Assembly (NCBI RefSeq): GCF_024653915.1
Contig: NZ_JANLGY010000017.1
Coordinates: forward strand, 1-51,087
Reading direction: 5' to 3'
From: Sulfuricaulis sp.
Lineage (GTDB): Bacteria; Pseudomonadota; Gammaproteobacteria; Acidiferrobacterales; Sulfurifustaceae
DNA: 51,087 bases
Both the position numbers and the translations under genes were made by a program. Position 1 is the stretch's first letter. Every line of letters starts with the position of its first letter. Positions 1 through 7,969 of this stretch are shown here, piece by piece. The notes beneath the pieces were generated by a model. That model ran no database searches, was not told the DNA's origin, and saw only the letters and a list, made by a program, of their open reading frames with translations.

Positions 1-229
1 TTGGATTTAACGCTGGCTCAACAGGCACGAGCCGGCGCGATCCCGTGTGATCGACCTTTCCATCCCAGCCCACGGGCGAAACTCGGGGGGAAAGGTTAGC
101 GGGGATTAAGCCGCTAAGGCGTAGTTGTCGTTGTTGGCAACTATAAGTTTGCAGCTGGATTTACGAGGAGATCTGCACCTCGGCATGCCCCAGAGGTTTC
201 GTGACCCACGTCGAAACCAGGTCACCCCC
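1..229 (-). ncRNA. ssrA: tmRNA (SsrA), 5' part; 3' end outside the window
   Basis: On the minus strand the sequence from 229 downwards begins GGGGGUGACCUGGUUUCGAC, the conserved tmRNA 5' end (tRNA-like acceptor arm). The tag reading frame lies at 138-106 and encodes ANNDNYALAA followed by UAA, the proteolysis tag added to proteins from stalled ribosomes. The 3' acceptor half runs off the window at position 1. The partner gene smpB is 24 kb away at 24128-24604, while a decayed second smpB fragment lies at 7733-7865. Confidence 0.95.
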
Positions 230-240
230 GAAACATTCAC

Positions 241-269
241 AGTATATCCCATCGCCGACGGGATGTCCT
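241..269 (-). promoter_or_regulatory. sigma70-type promoter of tmRNA
   Basis: Read on the minus strand, a TATACT -10 box lies at 246-241, about 11 bases before the tmRNA 5' end at 229. AGGACA (four of six consensus bases) lies 17 bases further upstream at 269-264. Position and spacing fit the vegetative promoter expected for this abundant RNA. Confidence 0.6.
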
Positions 270-329
270 TTGAATGGGGGCAAGTTCCTGTGTATTCAAG
301 TTGCCACGGCACGAACCGGCGGATGACGC

Positions 330-1652
330 TCAGGATTTTGCGTCGTTCGTGCGCGGCGACGTGGCGAGCGTGAGCCGGGCTTCGGTGCCGCCGCCGGGGC
401 GCGCCAGCAGTTCGATGTTCCACCCATTGGCCTGCGCCAGTTGTCGCGCGACGGCGAGTCCCAAACCGCTGCCGCCGGTGGCGGCGCTGCGCGACGGCTC
501 CAGCCGGTGGAACGGCCGGAACACCGCTTCGCGTTCGGACTCCGGAATGCCGGGGCCGCGGTCGAGCACGCGGATCACGTTGGCGTCGCCGGATTGTTCC
601 AGTTCGATGTCCACCGGTTTTCCGCCGCCATAACGCATGGCGTTCTCCACGAGATTCGCCAGGATGCGCCGCAGCGCCATGGCATTCACCGTCATGATAC
701 CGCCCGCCGTGGCGTTGAGATGGATCTCGGCACCGCTGCGCCGGGCATCGGCCGCGATATCCTCGAGCAGTGCGCGCAGGTCGGTGTCGGTGCGTTGCCC
801 CGCTTCCAGTCCGTGGCCGAGTTCGAGGAACTGGCCGATCAGGCGATCAATTTCCTCGACGTCGCGGCGCAGGCCGTCCACGAGTTTCGCGTCAACCGCG
901 CGCGGCAGCATTTCCAGCGCCAGCTGCATGCGCGCCAGCGGCGTGCGCAGGTCGTGTGAGATGCCCGACAGCAGCGTGGTGCGGTTGGCCAGCAGTTCGC
1001 GCACCTCGCCCACCATGCGGTTGAAGCGGCGCGCGAGTTGCGCCAGTTCCTCCGGGCCCTGCTCCGGCAGGGGCTCGGGGGTCTCGCCCTGGCCGACGCG
1101 GGTAGCGGCCTGCGCCAGTTGCGCCAGCGGGCGCGTGAGACGACGCGCCAGGATGAGCGCCGTGATCAGCGTGAGCGCGGCGATGGCCGCCAGCAGCAGC
1201 GCGATGGCGGCCGGTGGGCTGGCGCCGATGCGCTCGCGCGCGAAGCCGACACGAACCATTTTTCCACCCGCCGGAATGTCGGCCCAGTACCACGTCGGAT
1301 CGGCGGTCGTGTGCACCGGCACCGGCCGGTTCAGGCGTTGCGTCAGCGCCGCTTCCAGAATGAAGCGATAGTGTAGATAGCTCGTGGAGGGCGGCAGCGG
1401 TTCGCGCGCCGCGCCGATGGTCAGGCCATGATTCGTCTTCAGTTCGTGTTCGAAATCGGTGCGCGTGACCGGCGGCAGCTCGACCCAGGTCCGGGCCGAG
1501 AGCACCATGAGCGCGGCGAGGTCGTCGGCGGCGCGTTGCGACAGCGGAAAGGTAATCTGCCAGGCGATGATGCCGAGCGCCAATGCCTGCAACAGTACCA
1601 GCGCCACACCGAGCGTGAGTGCGGTACGCCCGAAGAGCGTGCGCGGCTTCAC
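330..1652 (-). CDS. envZ: EnvZ-type sensor histidine kinase
   Basis: A 440-residue inner-membrane histidine kinase. A first membrane helix (about 10-35), a periplasmic loop, a second helix (about 148-170) and a HAMP linker precede the HisKA domain with H-box GISHDLRTPL (His at about 233). The ATPase domain shows N-box NLVENAMRYGG, G1 DRGPGIP, F-box FRPFHR and G2 GGSGLGLA, so all catalytic motifs are present. It overlaps the upstream response regulator by four bases (ATGA), so the two are translationally coupled. By family it would autophosphorylate in response to an envelope or osmotic signal and control its partner regulator; the actual stimulus is not visible. The symbol follows the OmpR-like partner. 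Confidence 0.88.
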   Translation of the reverse strand: MKPRTLFGRTALTLGVALVLLQALALGIIAWQITFPLSQRAADDLAALMVLSARTWVELPPVTRTDFEHELKTNHGLTIGAAREPLPPSTSYLHYRFILEAALTQRLNRPVPVHTTADPTWYWADIPAGGKMVRVGFARERIGASPPAAIALLLAAIAALTLITALILARRLTRPLAQLAQAATRVGQGETPEPLPEQGPEELAQLARRFNRMVGEVRELLANRTTLLSGISHDLRTPLARMQLALEMLPRAVDAKLVDGLRRDVEEIDRLIGQFLELGHGLEAGQRTDTDLRALLEDIAADARRSGAEIHLNATAGGIMTVNAMALRRILANLVENAMRYGGGKPVDIELEQSGDANVIRVLDRGPGIPESEREAVFRPFHRLEPSRSAATGGSGLGLAVARQLAQANGWNIELLARPGGGTEARLTLATSPRTNDAKS

Positions 1653-2365
1653 GGCGCCTTGCCCTGTGGCGTGAACAGATAGCCCTCACCACGCACGGTG
1701 CGGATGTACACCGGCGCTTCCGGATCCGGCTCGATCTTGCGTCGCAGGCGCGTGACGCGCACGTCAATCGAGCGGTCGAACGGCGAGCGGTCGTAGCCCT
1801 TGATGAGCTCGATCAGGGTGTCGCGTGACAGCACGCGGTTGGGATGCTCAAGGAATACGCGCAGTAGGGTGAACTCGGCGCCGGTGACCGGCACCTCGGC
1901 ACCGTCACACGCGAGCCTGTGCATCGCGGTGTCGAGCCGATAGGGGCCGAAGACGTGGCCGTCACCGGCGACCGCTGTCCCGGCCGCCGCGGCGCCGTGG
2001 CGCCGCAGCACCGCGCGGATGCGCGCCAGCAGTTCGCGTGGATTGAACGGCTTGGCGAGATAATCGTCCGCGCCTACTTCCAGGCCCACGATGCGGTCCA
2101 CGTCCTCGCCGCGCGCCGACAACATGACGATCGGCAGGTCGCCCTGCGCGCGCAGCCGGCGCGCCAGCGCCAGACCGTCCTCGCCCGGCAGCATCAGGTC
2201 GAGGATCACGAGGTCGGGGCGCGCGGCGGCGAGCTGGCGATCCATGGCCGTACCGTCGGCCACGGTATCCACCCGGAAGCCCTGCTCCGTCAGGTAACGC
2301 CCGAGCAGCTCGCGCAGCGCGGCGTCGTCGTCCACAACCAGAATACGGGTTTTCGTGTCATTCAT
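1649..2365 (-). CDS. ompR: OmpR-family response regulator
   Basis: A 238-residue DNA-binding response regulator, first gene of the pair with the EnvZ-type kinase. The receiver domain has the acidic pair VVDDD (10-14), phosphoacceptor Asp56 in VILDLMLPGEDG and the switch lysine in LAKPFNPREL. The C-terminal winged helix ends in SIDVRVTRLRRKIE and RTVRGEGYLF. The receiver matches E. coli OmpR unusually closely (GADDYxxKPFNPRELLARIRAVLRR). I chose the ATG at 2365 because it starts MNDTKTRILVVDDD as in the family; an in-frame start 45 bases upstream would add an unrelated leader. It probably regulates envelope or porin genes; the targets are unknown. Confidence 0.9.
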   Translation of the reverse strand: MNDTKTRILVVDDDAALRELLGRYLTEQGFRVDTVADGTAMDRQLAAARPDLVILDLMLPGEDGLALARRLRAQGDLPIVMLSARGEDVDRIVGLEVGADDYLAKPFNPRELLARIRAVLRRHGAAAAGTAVAGDGHVFGPYRLDTAMHRLACDGAEVPVTGAEFTLLRVFLEHPNRVLSRDTLIELIKGYDRSPFDRSIDVRVTRLRRKIEPDPEAPVYIRTVRGEGYLFTPQGKAP

Positions 2366-2517
2366 AGCGGGTTGCCGTCCGTGCGGGCGCGGAAACATTC
2401 TGTAACACACGCAGGCGCTCCGGAAATCACCGGGTGTCCAGTATAGCGGACCAGAAGCCGCGACTATACGGCTTCGGGAAGTTTGATCACCATCAACGTA
2501 ATCAAGGAGCTTATATC

Positions 2518-2979
2518 ATGAAGATGAAAACCCTCACGGTCGCCGCGGCGGCCATGACCCTCGGCATCAATATGTTGGCGCCGGTCAGCGTCAGGGCGGA
2601 GCAGGACTTCACCCAGTACAGCAACGAGGAACTGGTGCAGCAACGCAGCCAGGTGCGCGACATGAGCGAAGGCGACCGCGCCCGGTTCCAGGAAGAGATG
2701 CAGACGCGCGCGCGCAACATGAGCGCGGAAGATCGCGCGCCGTCGGGTTTTGGCGGCTCCGGGCAGGGGGCGCAGGATGGTCAAATGCGTCAGCGTACGG
2801 GCGAGGACAACGATCGCGGTCAGGGCGAGATGAAGCGCGAGCGCACGCGCGCCGAAAGCGGCGACGGTTACGGTCGCGGGTACGAGTCGCGCCAGTCGGC
2901 CGGTCGTGGTCAGGGCGGCGGTCAGAGCGCCGGCATGGGCAACGGTCAGGGGCAAGGCAAGGGTCGCGGCCGGCGGTAA
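2518..2979 (+). CDS. small secreted Gly/Arg/Gln-rich protein, unknown function
   Basis: A 153-residue protein with a clear signal peptide (MKMKTLTVAAAAMTLG..., cleavage after VRA near residue 27). A charged helical segment with a repeated motif (QVRDMSEGDRARFQEEMQ, then ARNMSAEDRA) follows. The tail is low-complexity and rich in Gly, Gln, Arg and Ser, ending GKGRGRR. The start is fixed by AAGGAG at 2504-2509. It is transcribed divergently from the OmpR/EnvZ pair, so it could be one of their targets. I recognise no functional domain; the repeat-rich tail suggests a disordered periplasmic or surface protein. Confidence 0.75.
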   Translation: MKMKTLTVAAAAMTLGINMLAPVSVRAEQDFTQYSNEELVQQRSQVRDMSEGDRARFQEEMQTRARNMSAEDRAPSGFGGSGQGAQDGQMRQRTGEDNDRGQGEMKRERTRAESGDGYGRGYESRQSAGRGQGGGQSAGMGNGQGQGKGRGRR

Positions 2980-3011
2980 TGTTTCTCTTCTTCCATACAA
3001 GGAGTATCAAT

Positions 3012-3062
3012 ATGATGGCAAACGCCGCAATCCTCCCTCCCCTCGCGGGAGGGGGGAACTGA
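3012..3062 (+). other. 16-codon ORF with strong RBS, ending in a GC-rich hairpin
   Basis: AAGGAG at 2999-3004 is ideally spaced before ATG at 3012, but the frame reads only MMANAAILPPLAGGGN and then TGA. The coding part overlaps a hairpin (CCCCTC 3039-3044, loop GCGG, GAGGGG 3049-3054) typical of dispersed extragenic palindromes. It may be the start of a gene cut off by insertion of such an element, or a short leader ahead of the export operon starting at 3133. Confidence 0.35.
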
Positions 3063-3132
3063 TTTTGAGACAGGTTCTAACAAGATACAGGATGGCCCGC
3101 ATGAGCACAGTCAGATCAGATCGGAGTGAGGC

Positions 3133-4326
3133 ATGAAACGGCTGCACGTGAGTCGCCGCACGCTGGCGCTGGTCGCTGTGCTGGTGCCGATGCTGGCGCT
3201 GTTCATCTATGTCGTGTTGCGCTCGGGACCCCTGGCGCCGGTGCCGGTGACCGTGGCCGCGGTCGAGAACCGCTCGATTGCGCCGGCACTGTTCGGCATC
3301 GGCACGGTCGAGGCGCGCTATCTCTACAAGATCGGGCCCACCGTCGCCGGGCGCGTCAGGCGCGTGGAAGTGCAGGTGGGCGAGCATGTTCAGGCGGGCC
3401 AGTTGCTGGGCGAGATGGATCCGGTGGATCTCGATGAGCGCCTGCAGGCACAGGACGCGACGCTCAAGCGCGCCGAGGCCGCGGCGCAGGCGGCCGCGGC
3501 GCAAGTGAGCGAGGCCGCGGCGCGCAAGATCTACGCTGTTTCGCAGGCGCGTCGTTATGAAAAACTTTTGCAGGCGCAATCGGCGAGCGAGGAAACGGTC
3601 GAGGCCAAACGGCAGGAACGCCAGCTGGCGCTCGCCGGGTTCACCGCCGCCGAGGCCAACCGCGAGGCTGCACGCCAGGAACTGGCGCGCGCGCGCGCCG
3701 AGCGCGACGGGCTGCAACAGCAGCGCGCCAATCTGCGCCTGGTCGCGCCGGTGGCCGGTCTGGTGGCGGCGCGTCACGCCGACCCCGGCACCACCGTGGT
3801 CGCCGGCCAGGCGGTGGTGGAGCTGATAGATCCCGCGAGTCTGTGGATCAATGTGCGCTTCGACCAATTGCGCGCCTCCGGCCTGCGCGCCGATCTGTCG
3901 GCACGCATCACCCTGCGTTCGCAGGGCGCGCAGGAGCACAACGCGCGCGTGTTGCGCGTTGAGCCGCTGGCCGACGCCGTGACCGAGGAGACCCTGGCCA
4001 AGGTAGTGTTCGATTCGATTCCCGATCCGCTGCCGCCCATCGGCGAGTTGGCCGAGGTCACGGTGGCGCTGCCGCCGCTGCCGGCCGCGCCAGCGGTGCC
4101 CAATGCCAGCGTGCAGCGGGTGGACGGCCGTCTCGGCGTGTGGCTGGTGGATGACGGCGCGTTGCGTTTCACGCCGATCAAGGTGGGCGCGACCGATCTC
4201 GATGGCAAGGTTCAGATTCTCGAAGGACTCAAGATTGGCGAGCGCGTGGTGGTGTACAGCCAGCGTTCGCTGAACAGCCACAGCCGCATCAAGATTGTCG
4301 AACAACTGCCGGGAGTGACGCCGTGA
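3133..4326 (+). CDS. HlyD/MacA-type membrane fusion (adaptor) protein of an ABC exporter
   Basis: A 397-residue periplasmic adaptor anchored by one N-terminal membrane helix (about 10-30). A barrel-sandwich half (VAGRVRRVEVQVGEHVQAGQLL) is followed by a long Ala/Glu/Arg-rich coiled coil (about 105-200). The second half (LRLVAPVAGLVAARHADPG) and a beta-barrel with a membrane-proximal domain (VQILEGLKIGERVVVYSQ) complete the fold. It is the first gene of a four-gene operon with permease, ATPase and outer-membrane channel, overlapping the permease by four bases. The whole forms a tripartite export machine; the substrate is unknown. In this family the adaptor bridges the inner-membrane pump to the outer-membrane channel. 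Confidence 0.88.
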   Translation: MKRLHVSRRTLALVAVLVPMLALFIYVVLRSGPLAPVPVTVAAVENRSIAPALFGIGTVEARYLYKIGPTVAGRVRRVEVQVGEHVQAGQLLGEMDPVDLDERLQAQDATLKRAEAAAQAAAAQVSEAAARKIYAVSQARRYEKLLQAQSASEETVEAKRQERQLALAGFTAAEANREAARQELARARAERDGLQQQRANLRLVAPVAGLVAARHADPGTTVVAGQAVVELIDPASLWINVRFDQLRASGLRADLSARITLRSQGAQEHNARVLRVEPLADAVTEETLAKVVFDSIPDPLPPIGELAEVTVALPPLPAAPAVPNASVQRVDGRLGVWLVDDGALRFTPIKVGATDLDGKVQILEGLKIGERVVVYSQRSLNSHSRIKIVEQLPGVTP

Positions 4327-5525
4327 TCAGCCTCGCCGGGCGCGACATACTGCACGCCTGGGGAAAATTTGTTTTTACCGGTATCGGTCTGGGATTGCTG
4401 ATCGGCGTGACGCTGACCATGGCCGGCGTGTATCGCGGCATGGTGGACGACGCCAAGGCGCTGCTTGACAACAGCGGCGCCGACCTGTGGGTGGTGCAGC
4501 AGGGCACGCTCGGTCCCTATGCCGAATCCTCCAGTATTTACGACGATGCGTATCGCGGCATTCTCGGGATGCCGGGCGTGGCACGCGCCGCCAACGTCAC
4601 CTATCTGACCATGCAGGTGCGCCGCGGCGACAAAGACGTGCGCGCCATGGTGGTCGGCGTCGTGCCCGGCGGTCCCGGCGAGCCCGGGCAACCCGGCTAT
4701 CTGGTCGCCGGCCGTCATATCACGCGCAGTCACTACGAGGCCGTGGCCGATCTTGCTTCCGGCTTCAGTCTCGGCGAAAGCATCCGGATCCGCCGCAACC
4801 ATTACACCGTGGTCGGGCTGACGCGGCGCATGGTGTCCTCCAGCGGTGACCCGATGGTGTTCATTCCGCTCAAGGACGCGCAGGAGGCGCAGTTTCTCAA
4901 GGACAACGACGCCATCGTGCAGCAGCGCCGCCGCACCGCGGAGAGTCCGGTGTACAACCGCCCCGGCGTGCCTGGCCTGCTGGACGCGGTGATCGCCGCG
5001 CAGGGCGCCAACCCCTTCGTCAATGTCGTGATGGTGCAGATCGAGCCCGGTTATGCCGCGGAGGAAGTGGCGCAGCCGATCCGTCGCTGGAAGCGTTTGC
5101 AAGTGTACACACGCGCGCAGATGGAACAGATCCTGGTGGGCAAGCTGATCGCGACCTCGTCGAAACAGATCGGCATGTTCCTGGTGATTCTCGCCATCGT
5201 CAGCGCCGCCATCGTGGCGTTCATCATCTACACCCTGACGCTGGGAAAAATCCGCGAGATCGCGGTGCTGAAGCTTATCGGCACGCGCAACCGCACCATC
5301 GCGGGCATGATTTTGCAGCAGGCGCTCGGCCTCGGGCTCATCGGTTTCGTGGCGGGCAAGATCGCGGCCACGTTGTGGGCGCCGTTCTTCCCCAAGTATA
5401 TCCTGCTCGAGCCGGCGGACTCGGCGTACGGCTTCATCGCGGTCATGGCGATCTGCGTCCTGGCGAGCGTGATGGCGATCCGCGCCGCGCTCAAGGTGGA
5501 CCCGGCGGAGGCGATCGGTGGCTGA
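4323..5525 (+). CDS. FtsX/MacB-type ABC transporter permease
   Basis: A 400-residue permease beginning with GTG that overlaps the adaptor stop codon (GTGA). A first membrane helix (about 17-38, FTGIGLGLLIGVTLTMAGVY) is followed by a large periplasmic domain to about residue 275. Three more helices follow (near 280, 335 and 372) with the cytoplasmic KIREIAVLKLIGTRNR segment that contacts the ATPase. This four-helix plan is that of MacB, LolC/E and DevC permeases. The ATPase is encoded separately, as in DevBCA-type exporters. It probably drives efflux or lipid/peptide export by mechanotransmission; the cargo cannot be told from sequence. Confidence 0.87.
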   Translation: MISLAGRDILHAWGKFVFTGIGLGLLIGVTLTMAGVYRGMVDDAKALLDNSGADLWVVQQGTLGPYAESSSIYDDAYRGILGMPGVARAANVTYLTMQVRRGDKDVRAMVVGVVPGGPGEPGQPGYLVAGRHITRSHYEAVADLASGFSLGESIRIRRNHYTVVGLTRRMVSSSGDPMVFIPLKDAQEAQFLKDNDAIVQQRRRTAESPVYNRPGVPGLLDAVIAAQGANPFVNVVMVQIEPGYAAEEVAQPIRRWKRLQVYTRAQMEQILVGKLIATSSKQIGMFLVILAIVSAAIVAFIIYTLTLGKIREIAVLKLIGTRNRTIAGMILQQALGLGLIGFVAGKIAATLWAPFFPKYILLEPADSAYGFIAVMAICVLASVMAIRAALKVDPAEAIGG

Positions 5526-6237
5526 CACGCACACAAAAGGCATCCGCATCGAGGGATTGCGCAAGCGCTACGGCAGCGGTGACACCGCCGTGGACGCGCT
5601 CAAGCAGGTGGACATGCAGGTGGCGCCGGGCGAGGTCGTGGGTCTCATCGGCCCCTCCGGTTCCGGCAAGAGCACGCTGCTCAAGTGCCTCGGAGCCGTG
5701 ATCGAGCCGACTGCCGGCCGCATGACCCTGGGCGATCATGTGATCTATGACGATGGCTGGAAGATTCCCGACCTGCGCACGCTGCGGCGCGACAAGATTG
5801 GTTTCGTGTTCCAGGCGCCGTACCTGATTCCGTTTCTCGATGTCACCGACAACGTGGCGCTGCTGCCGATGCTGGCCGGGCGGCCCAACGACGAGGCGCG
5901 CCAACGCGCGCGCGGACTGTTCGAGGCGCTCGACGTAATACATCGCGCCCGCGCCATGCCCTCGCAGCTGTCCGGCGGCGAGCAGCAGCGCGTGTCCATC
6001 GCCCGGGCGCTGGTTAACCAGCCGCCGGTGATACTGGCTGACGAACCCACGGCGCCGCTCGACAGCGAACGGGCGCTGGCGGTGATCCGCATACTCAACA
6101 AGATGGCGCAGCAGTACGAGACCGCCGTCATCGTCGTGACCCATGACGAAAAAATCATCCCAACCTTCAAGCGCATTTACCATATCCGCGACGGCCGCAC
6201 CCACGAAGAGGCCGGCGAGGGGAGGGCGTTCGAATGA
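5518..6237 (+). CDS. ABC transporter ATP-binding protein (MacB/LolD/DevA type)
   Basis: A 239-residue ATPase that starts with GTG inside the end of the permease gene (8-base overlap). Walker A GPSGSGKST is near residue 44, the Q-loop is in FVFQAP, the signature is LSGGEQQRVSIARAL, Walker B is VILADEPT and the switch His is in VVTHD. The D-loop reads TAPLD where the family usually has TGALD or TGNLD, a mild variation that need not affect catalysis. It energises the permease encoded just upstream and overlaps the downstream channel gene by four bases. Confidence 0.93.
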   Translation: MADTHTKGIRIEGLRKRYGSGDTAVDALKQVDMQVAPGEVVGLIGPSGSGKSTLLKCLGAVIEPTAGRMTLGDHVIYDDGWKIPDLRTLRRDKIGFVFQAPYLIPFLDVTDNVALLPMLAGRPNDEARQRARGLFEALDVIHRARAMPSQLSGGEQQRVSIARALVNQPPVILADEPTAPLDSERALAVIRILNKMAQQYETAVIVVTHDEKIIPTFKRIYHIRDGRTHEEAGEGRAFE

Positions 6238-7736
6238 ATTTCGTGGCAACCACATTTCCGGCGTGGCGCCTGTTGCTGATTCTCTATACCGGTCTGCTCG
6301 CCGGTTGTGCCGTCGGCCCGGATTTCCAGCGCCCGCCGCCACCGGCGGCCGAGGGCTATACCGCGCAGGAGCAGCCGGCACAGACCGTCACTGCCGAAAA
6401 TGAACTGGGTACGGCACAGCGTTTCATCGCCGGTGCGGCGCCGGATGCCGCATGGTGGCACGCGTTCGGTTCGCCCGAACTCGATGCGCTGATCGAACGC
6501 GCCCTGCAATCGAGCCCGACACTGGAAGCGGCGCAGGCCACGCTGCGGCAGGCACAACATTTATATGAAGCACACGCCGGCGCCACGCAACTGCCGCAAG
6601 TGAACGCTACCGCCGGCGCGCAGCGCCAGCAGGTCAATAACATCGCCGCGGGCCAGACCGGGGGCGAGCGCACCTACAGCCTGTATCACGCCGGCGTCGG
6701 CGTGAGCTACAACCTCGATCTGTTCGGCGGCAACCGGCGCGCGCTCGAGGCCTTGGCCGCGCGCGCCGAGTACCAGCGCTTCCAGCACGAAGGCGCACGC
6801 CTGACGCTGGCGGCCAACGTCGTCACGACCGCCGTCATCCAGGCGCAGCTCGCGGCGCAGATCGAAGCGAGTACGGCCAGCCTCGCGGCGCAGGAGGCGC
6901 AGATCGAGATCACGCGCCAGCGCTTCGCGCTGGGCGCAGCCGCGCGCAACGACGTGCTGGCGTTGCAGACTCTGGTGGAGCAGACCCGCGCCGGCATCCC
7001 GGCGCTGCAAACCGAGCATGACCGACTCACGCATCTGCTGGCGGTGCTCGCCGGACAGCCGCCGGGCGCGGCCGGCATGCCGGCGTTCACGCTGGCGGAT
7101 TTCACGCTTCCATCCGAATTGCCGGTGAGCCTGCCGTCGGAACTGGCGCGCCGACGTCCCGACATCCAGGCCGCTGAGGCCTTGTTGCGCGCGGCCAATG
7201 CCGAATACGGCACCGCGGTTTCACGGCTGTATCCACAAATCACGCTCAGTGCCGATGCCGCCTCGCAGGCGCTCACCAGCGCCGGCCTGTTTGGCAGCGG
7301 CACGCTGGTATGGGGCCTCGCAGGGCAGTTGACGCAGCCGCTGTTTCACGGCGGGCTGCGCGACGAGGCGCGCGCGGCGCAGGCCGGGTTCGACGCTGCC
7401 GCCGCGCATTATCGTGAAACCGTATTGCAGGCATTACGCAACGTGGCCGATGTGCTGCGCGCGCTGGACAATGACGCAAGGATTCTGGCAGCGCAGGCGG
7501 CCGCCAGCAACGCGGCGCAGGAATCGCTGGCGTTGGTGCAGCAGCAGTACGAGCTGGGCGCGGCCAGCTATCTGCAACTGTTGATCGCGCGCCAACAATT
7601 CCAGCAGACGCGCCGCGAACTGATCGCGGCCCAGGCCCGGCGCCTGACGGATACCGCGGCGCTGTACCAGGCCATGGGCGGCGGATGGTTGCCGGCCGAA
7701 CCGGTCGGCCTGACAGGCAAGGAAGCTTCGCGCTAG
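6234..7736 (+). CDS. outer-membrane efflux lipoprotein (OprM/NodT, TolC-like)
   Basis: A 500-residue channel protein with a lipoprotein signal (lipobox LLAGC, Cys at about 23) followed by VGPDFQRP, a hallmark of the NodT/OprM family. Two long helical repeats rich in Ala, Gln and Glu surround beta segments such as YNLDLFGGNRRALE and LTQPLFHGGLRDEARAA. It is the last gene of the export operon and forms the outer-membrane exit duct with the adaptor. Its stop codon overlaps, on the opposite strand, the stop codon of the smpB relic at 7733. Confidence 0.92.
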   Translation: MNFVATTFPAWRLLLILYTGLLAGCAVGPDFQRPPPPAAEGYTAQEQPAQTVTAENELGTAQRFIAGAAPDAAWWHAFGSPELDALIERALQSSPTLEAAQATLRQAQHLYEAHAGATQLPQVNATAGAQRQQVNNIAAGQTGGERTYSLYHAGVGVSYNLDLFGGNRRALEALAARAEYQRFQHEGARLTLAANVVTTAVIQAQLAAQIEASTASLAAQEAQIEITRQRFALGAAARNDVLALQTLVEQTRAGIPALQTEHDRLTHLLAVLAGQPPGAAGMPAFTLADFTLPSELPVSLPSELARRRPDIQAAEALLRAANAEYGTAVSRLYPQITLSADAASQALTSAGLFGSGTLVWGLAGQLTQPLFHGGLRDEARAAQAGFDAAAAHYRETVLQALRNVADVLRALDNDARILAAQAAASNAAQESLALVQQQYELGAASYLQLLIARQQFQQTRRELIAAQARRLTDTAALYQAMGGGWLPAEPVGLTGKEASR

Positions 7737-7865
7737 TCGCACGCTCTCAGCGCGCGCTGCATCTCGCAATCGGTTTCACGTTCCTTGATGGATGCGCGCT
7801 TGTCGTGCGCCTGTTTGCCCTTGGCGAGGCCGTGCTTCCGGTAAAGCCGCGACGGGACGAGTGTG
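7733..7865 (-). pseudogene. relic: 3' end of a second smpB gene
   Basis: Read on the minus strand this encodes LVPSRLYRKHG, then [20 protein letters not shown], then CEMQRALRACD and a stop. It matches the C-terminal third of the intact SmpB at 24128-24604 ([11 protein letters not shown]..., ..., [10 protein letters not shown]) at protein and DNA level. Relative to the intact gene it lacks 21 bases in frame between two GCC triplets (the NAKLEVG segment), and the 5' two thirds are gone. The stop codon is retained and overlaps the end of the efflux gene. It lies in the same orientation as the intact gene, so the 16.4 kb between them is flanked by direct copies. Confidence 0.85.
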
Positions 7866-7871
7866 TGCCTG

Positions 7872-7965
7872 GTCCGACAGTCAGATTATCTGGGGAATGC
7901 TCGCTTTTAAGAGCAATGACGCCTGCGGCCAGCACAAATAATTATTCTCGCTCATGATGTCGTTG
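7872..7965 (-). pseudogene. relic: fragment of a FadL-type outer-membrane protein gene
   Basis: The minus strand encodes LFVLAAGVIALKSEHSPDNLTVGP, closely matching LFVLATGAIALKSVFLADNVTVGL of the FadL-type gene at 9592-10911. The matching DNA there is about 10478-10565. A one-base deletion relative to that gene shifts the frame just upstream, giving AATAATTAT where the intact gene has AATAACCTG, and no start or remainder is present. The fragment is joined directly to the smpB relic and ends a few bases from the stop codon of the diguanylate cyclase gene. Confidence 0.8.
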
Positions 7966-7969
7966 GAGG

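Noticed and set aside
2366-2517. ECF-type promoter before the small secreted protein gene
   Set aside because: Only GGGAAGTTT is present; there is no GGAAC motif with a GTTNAA box 15 bases later.
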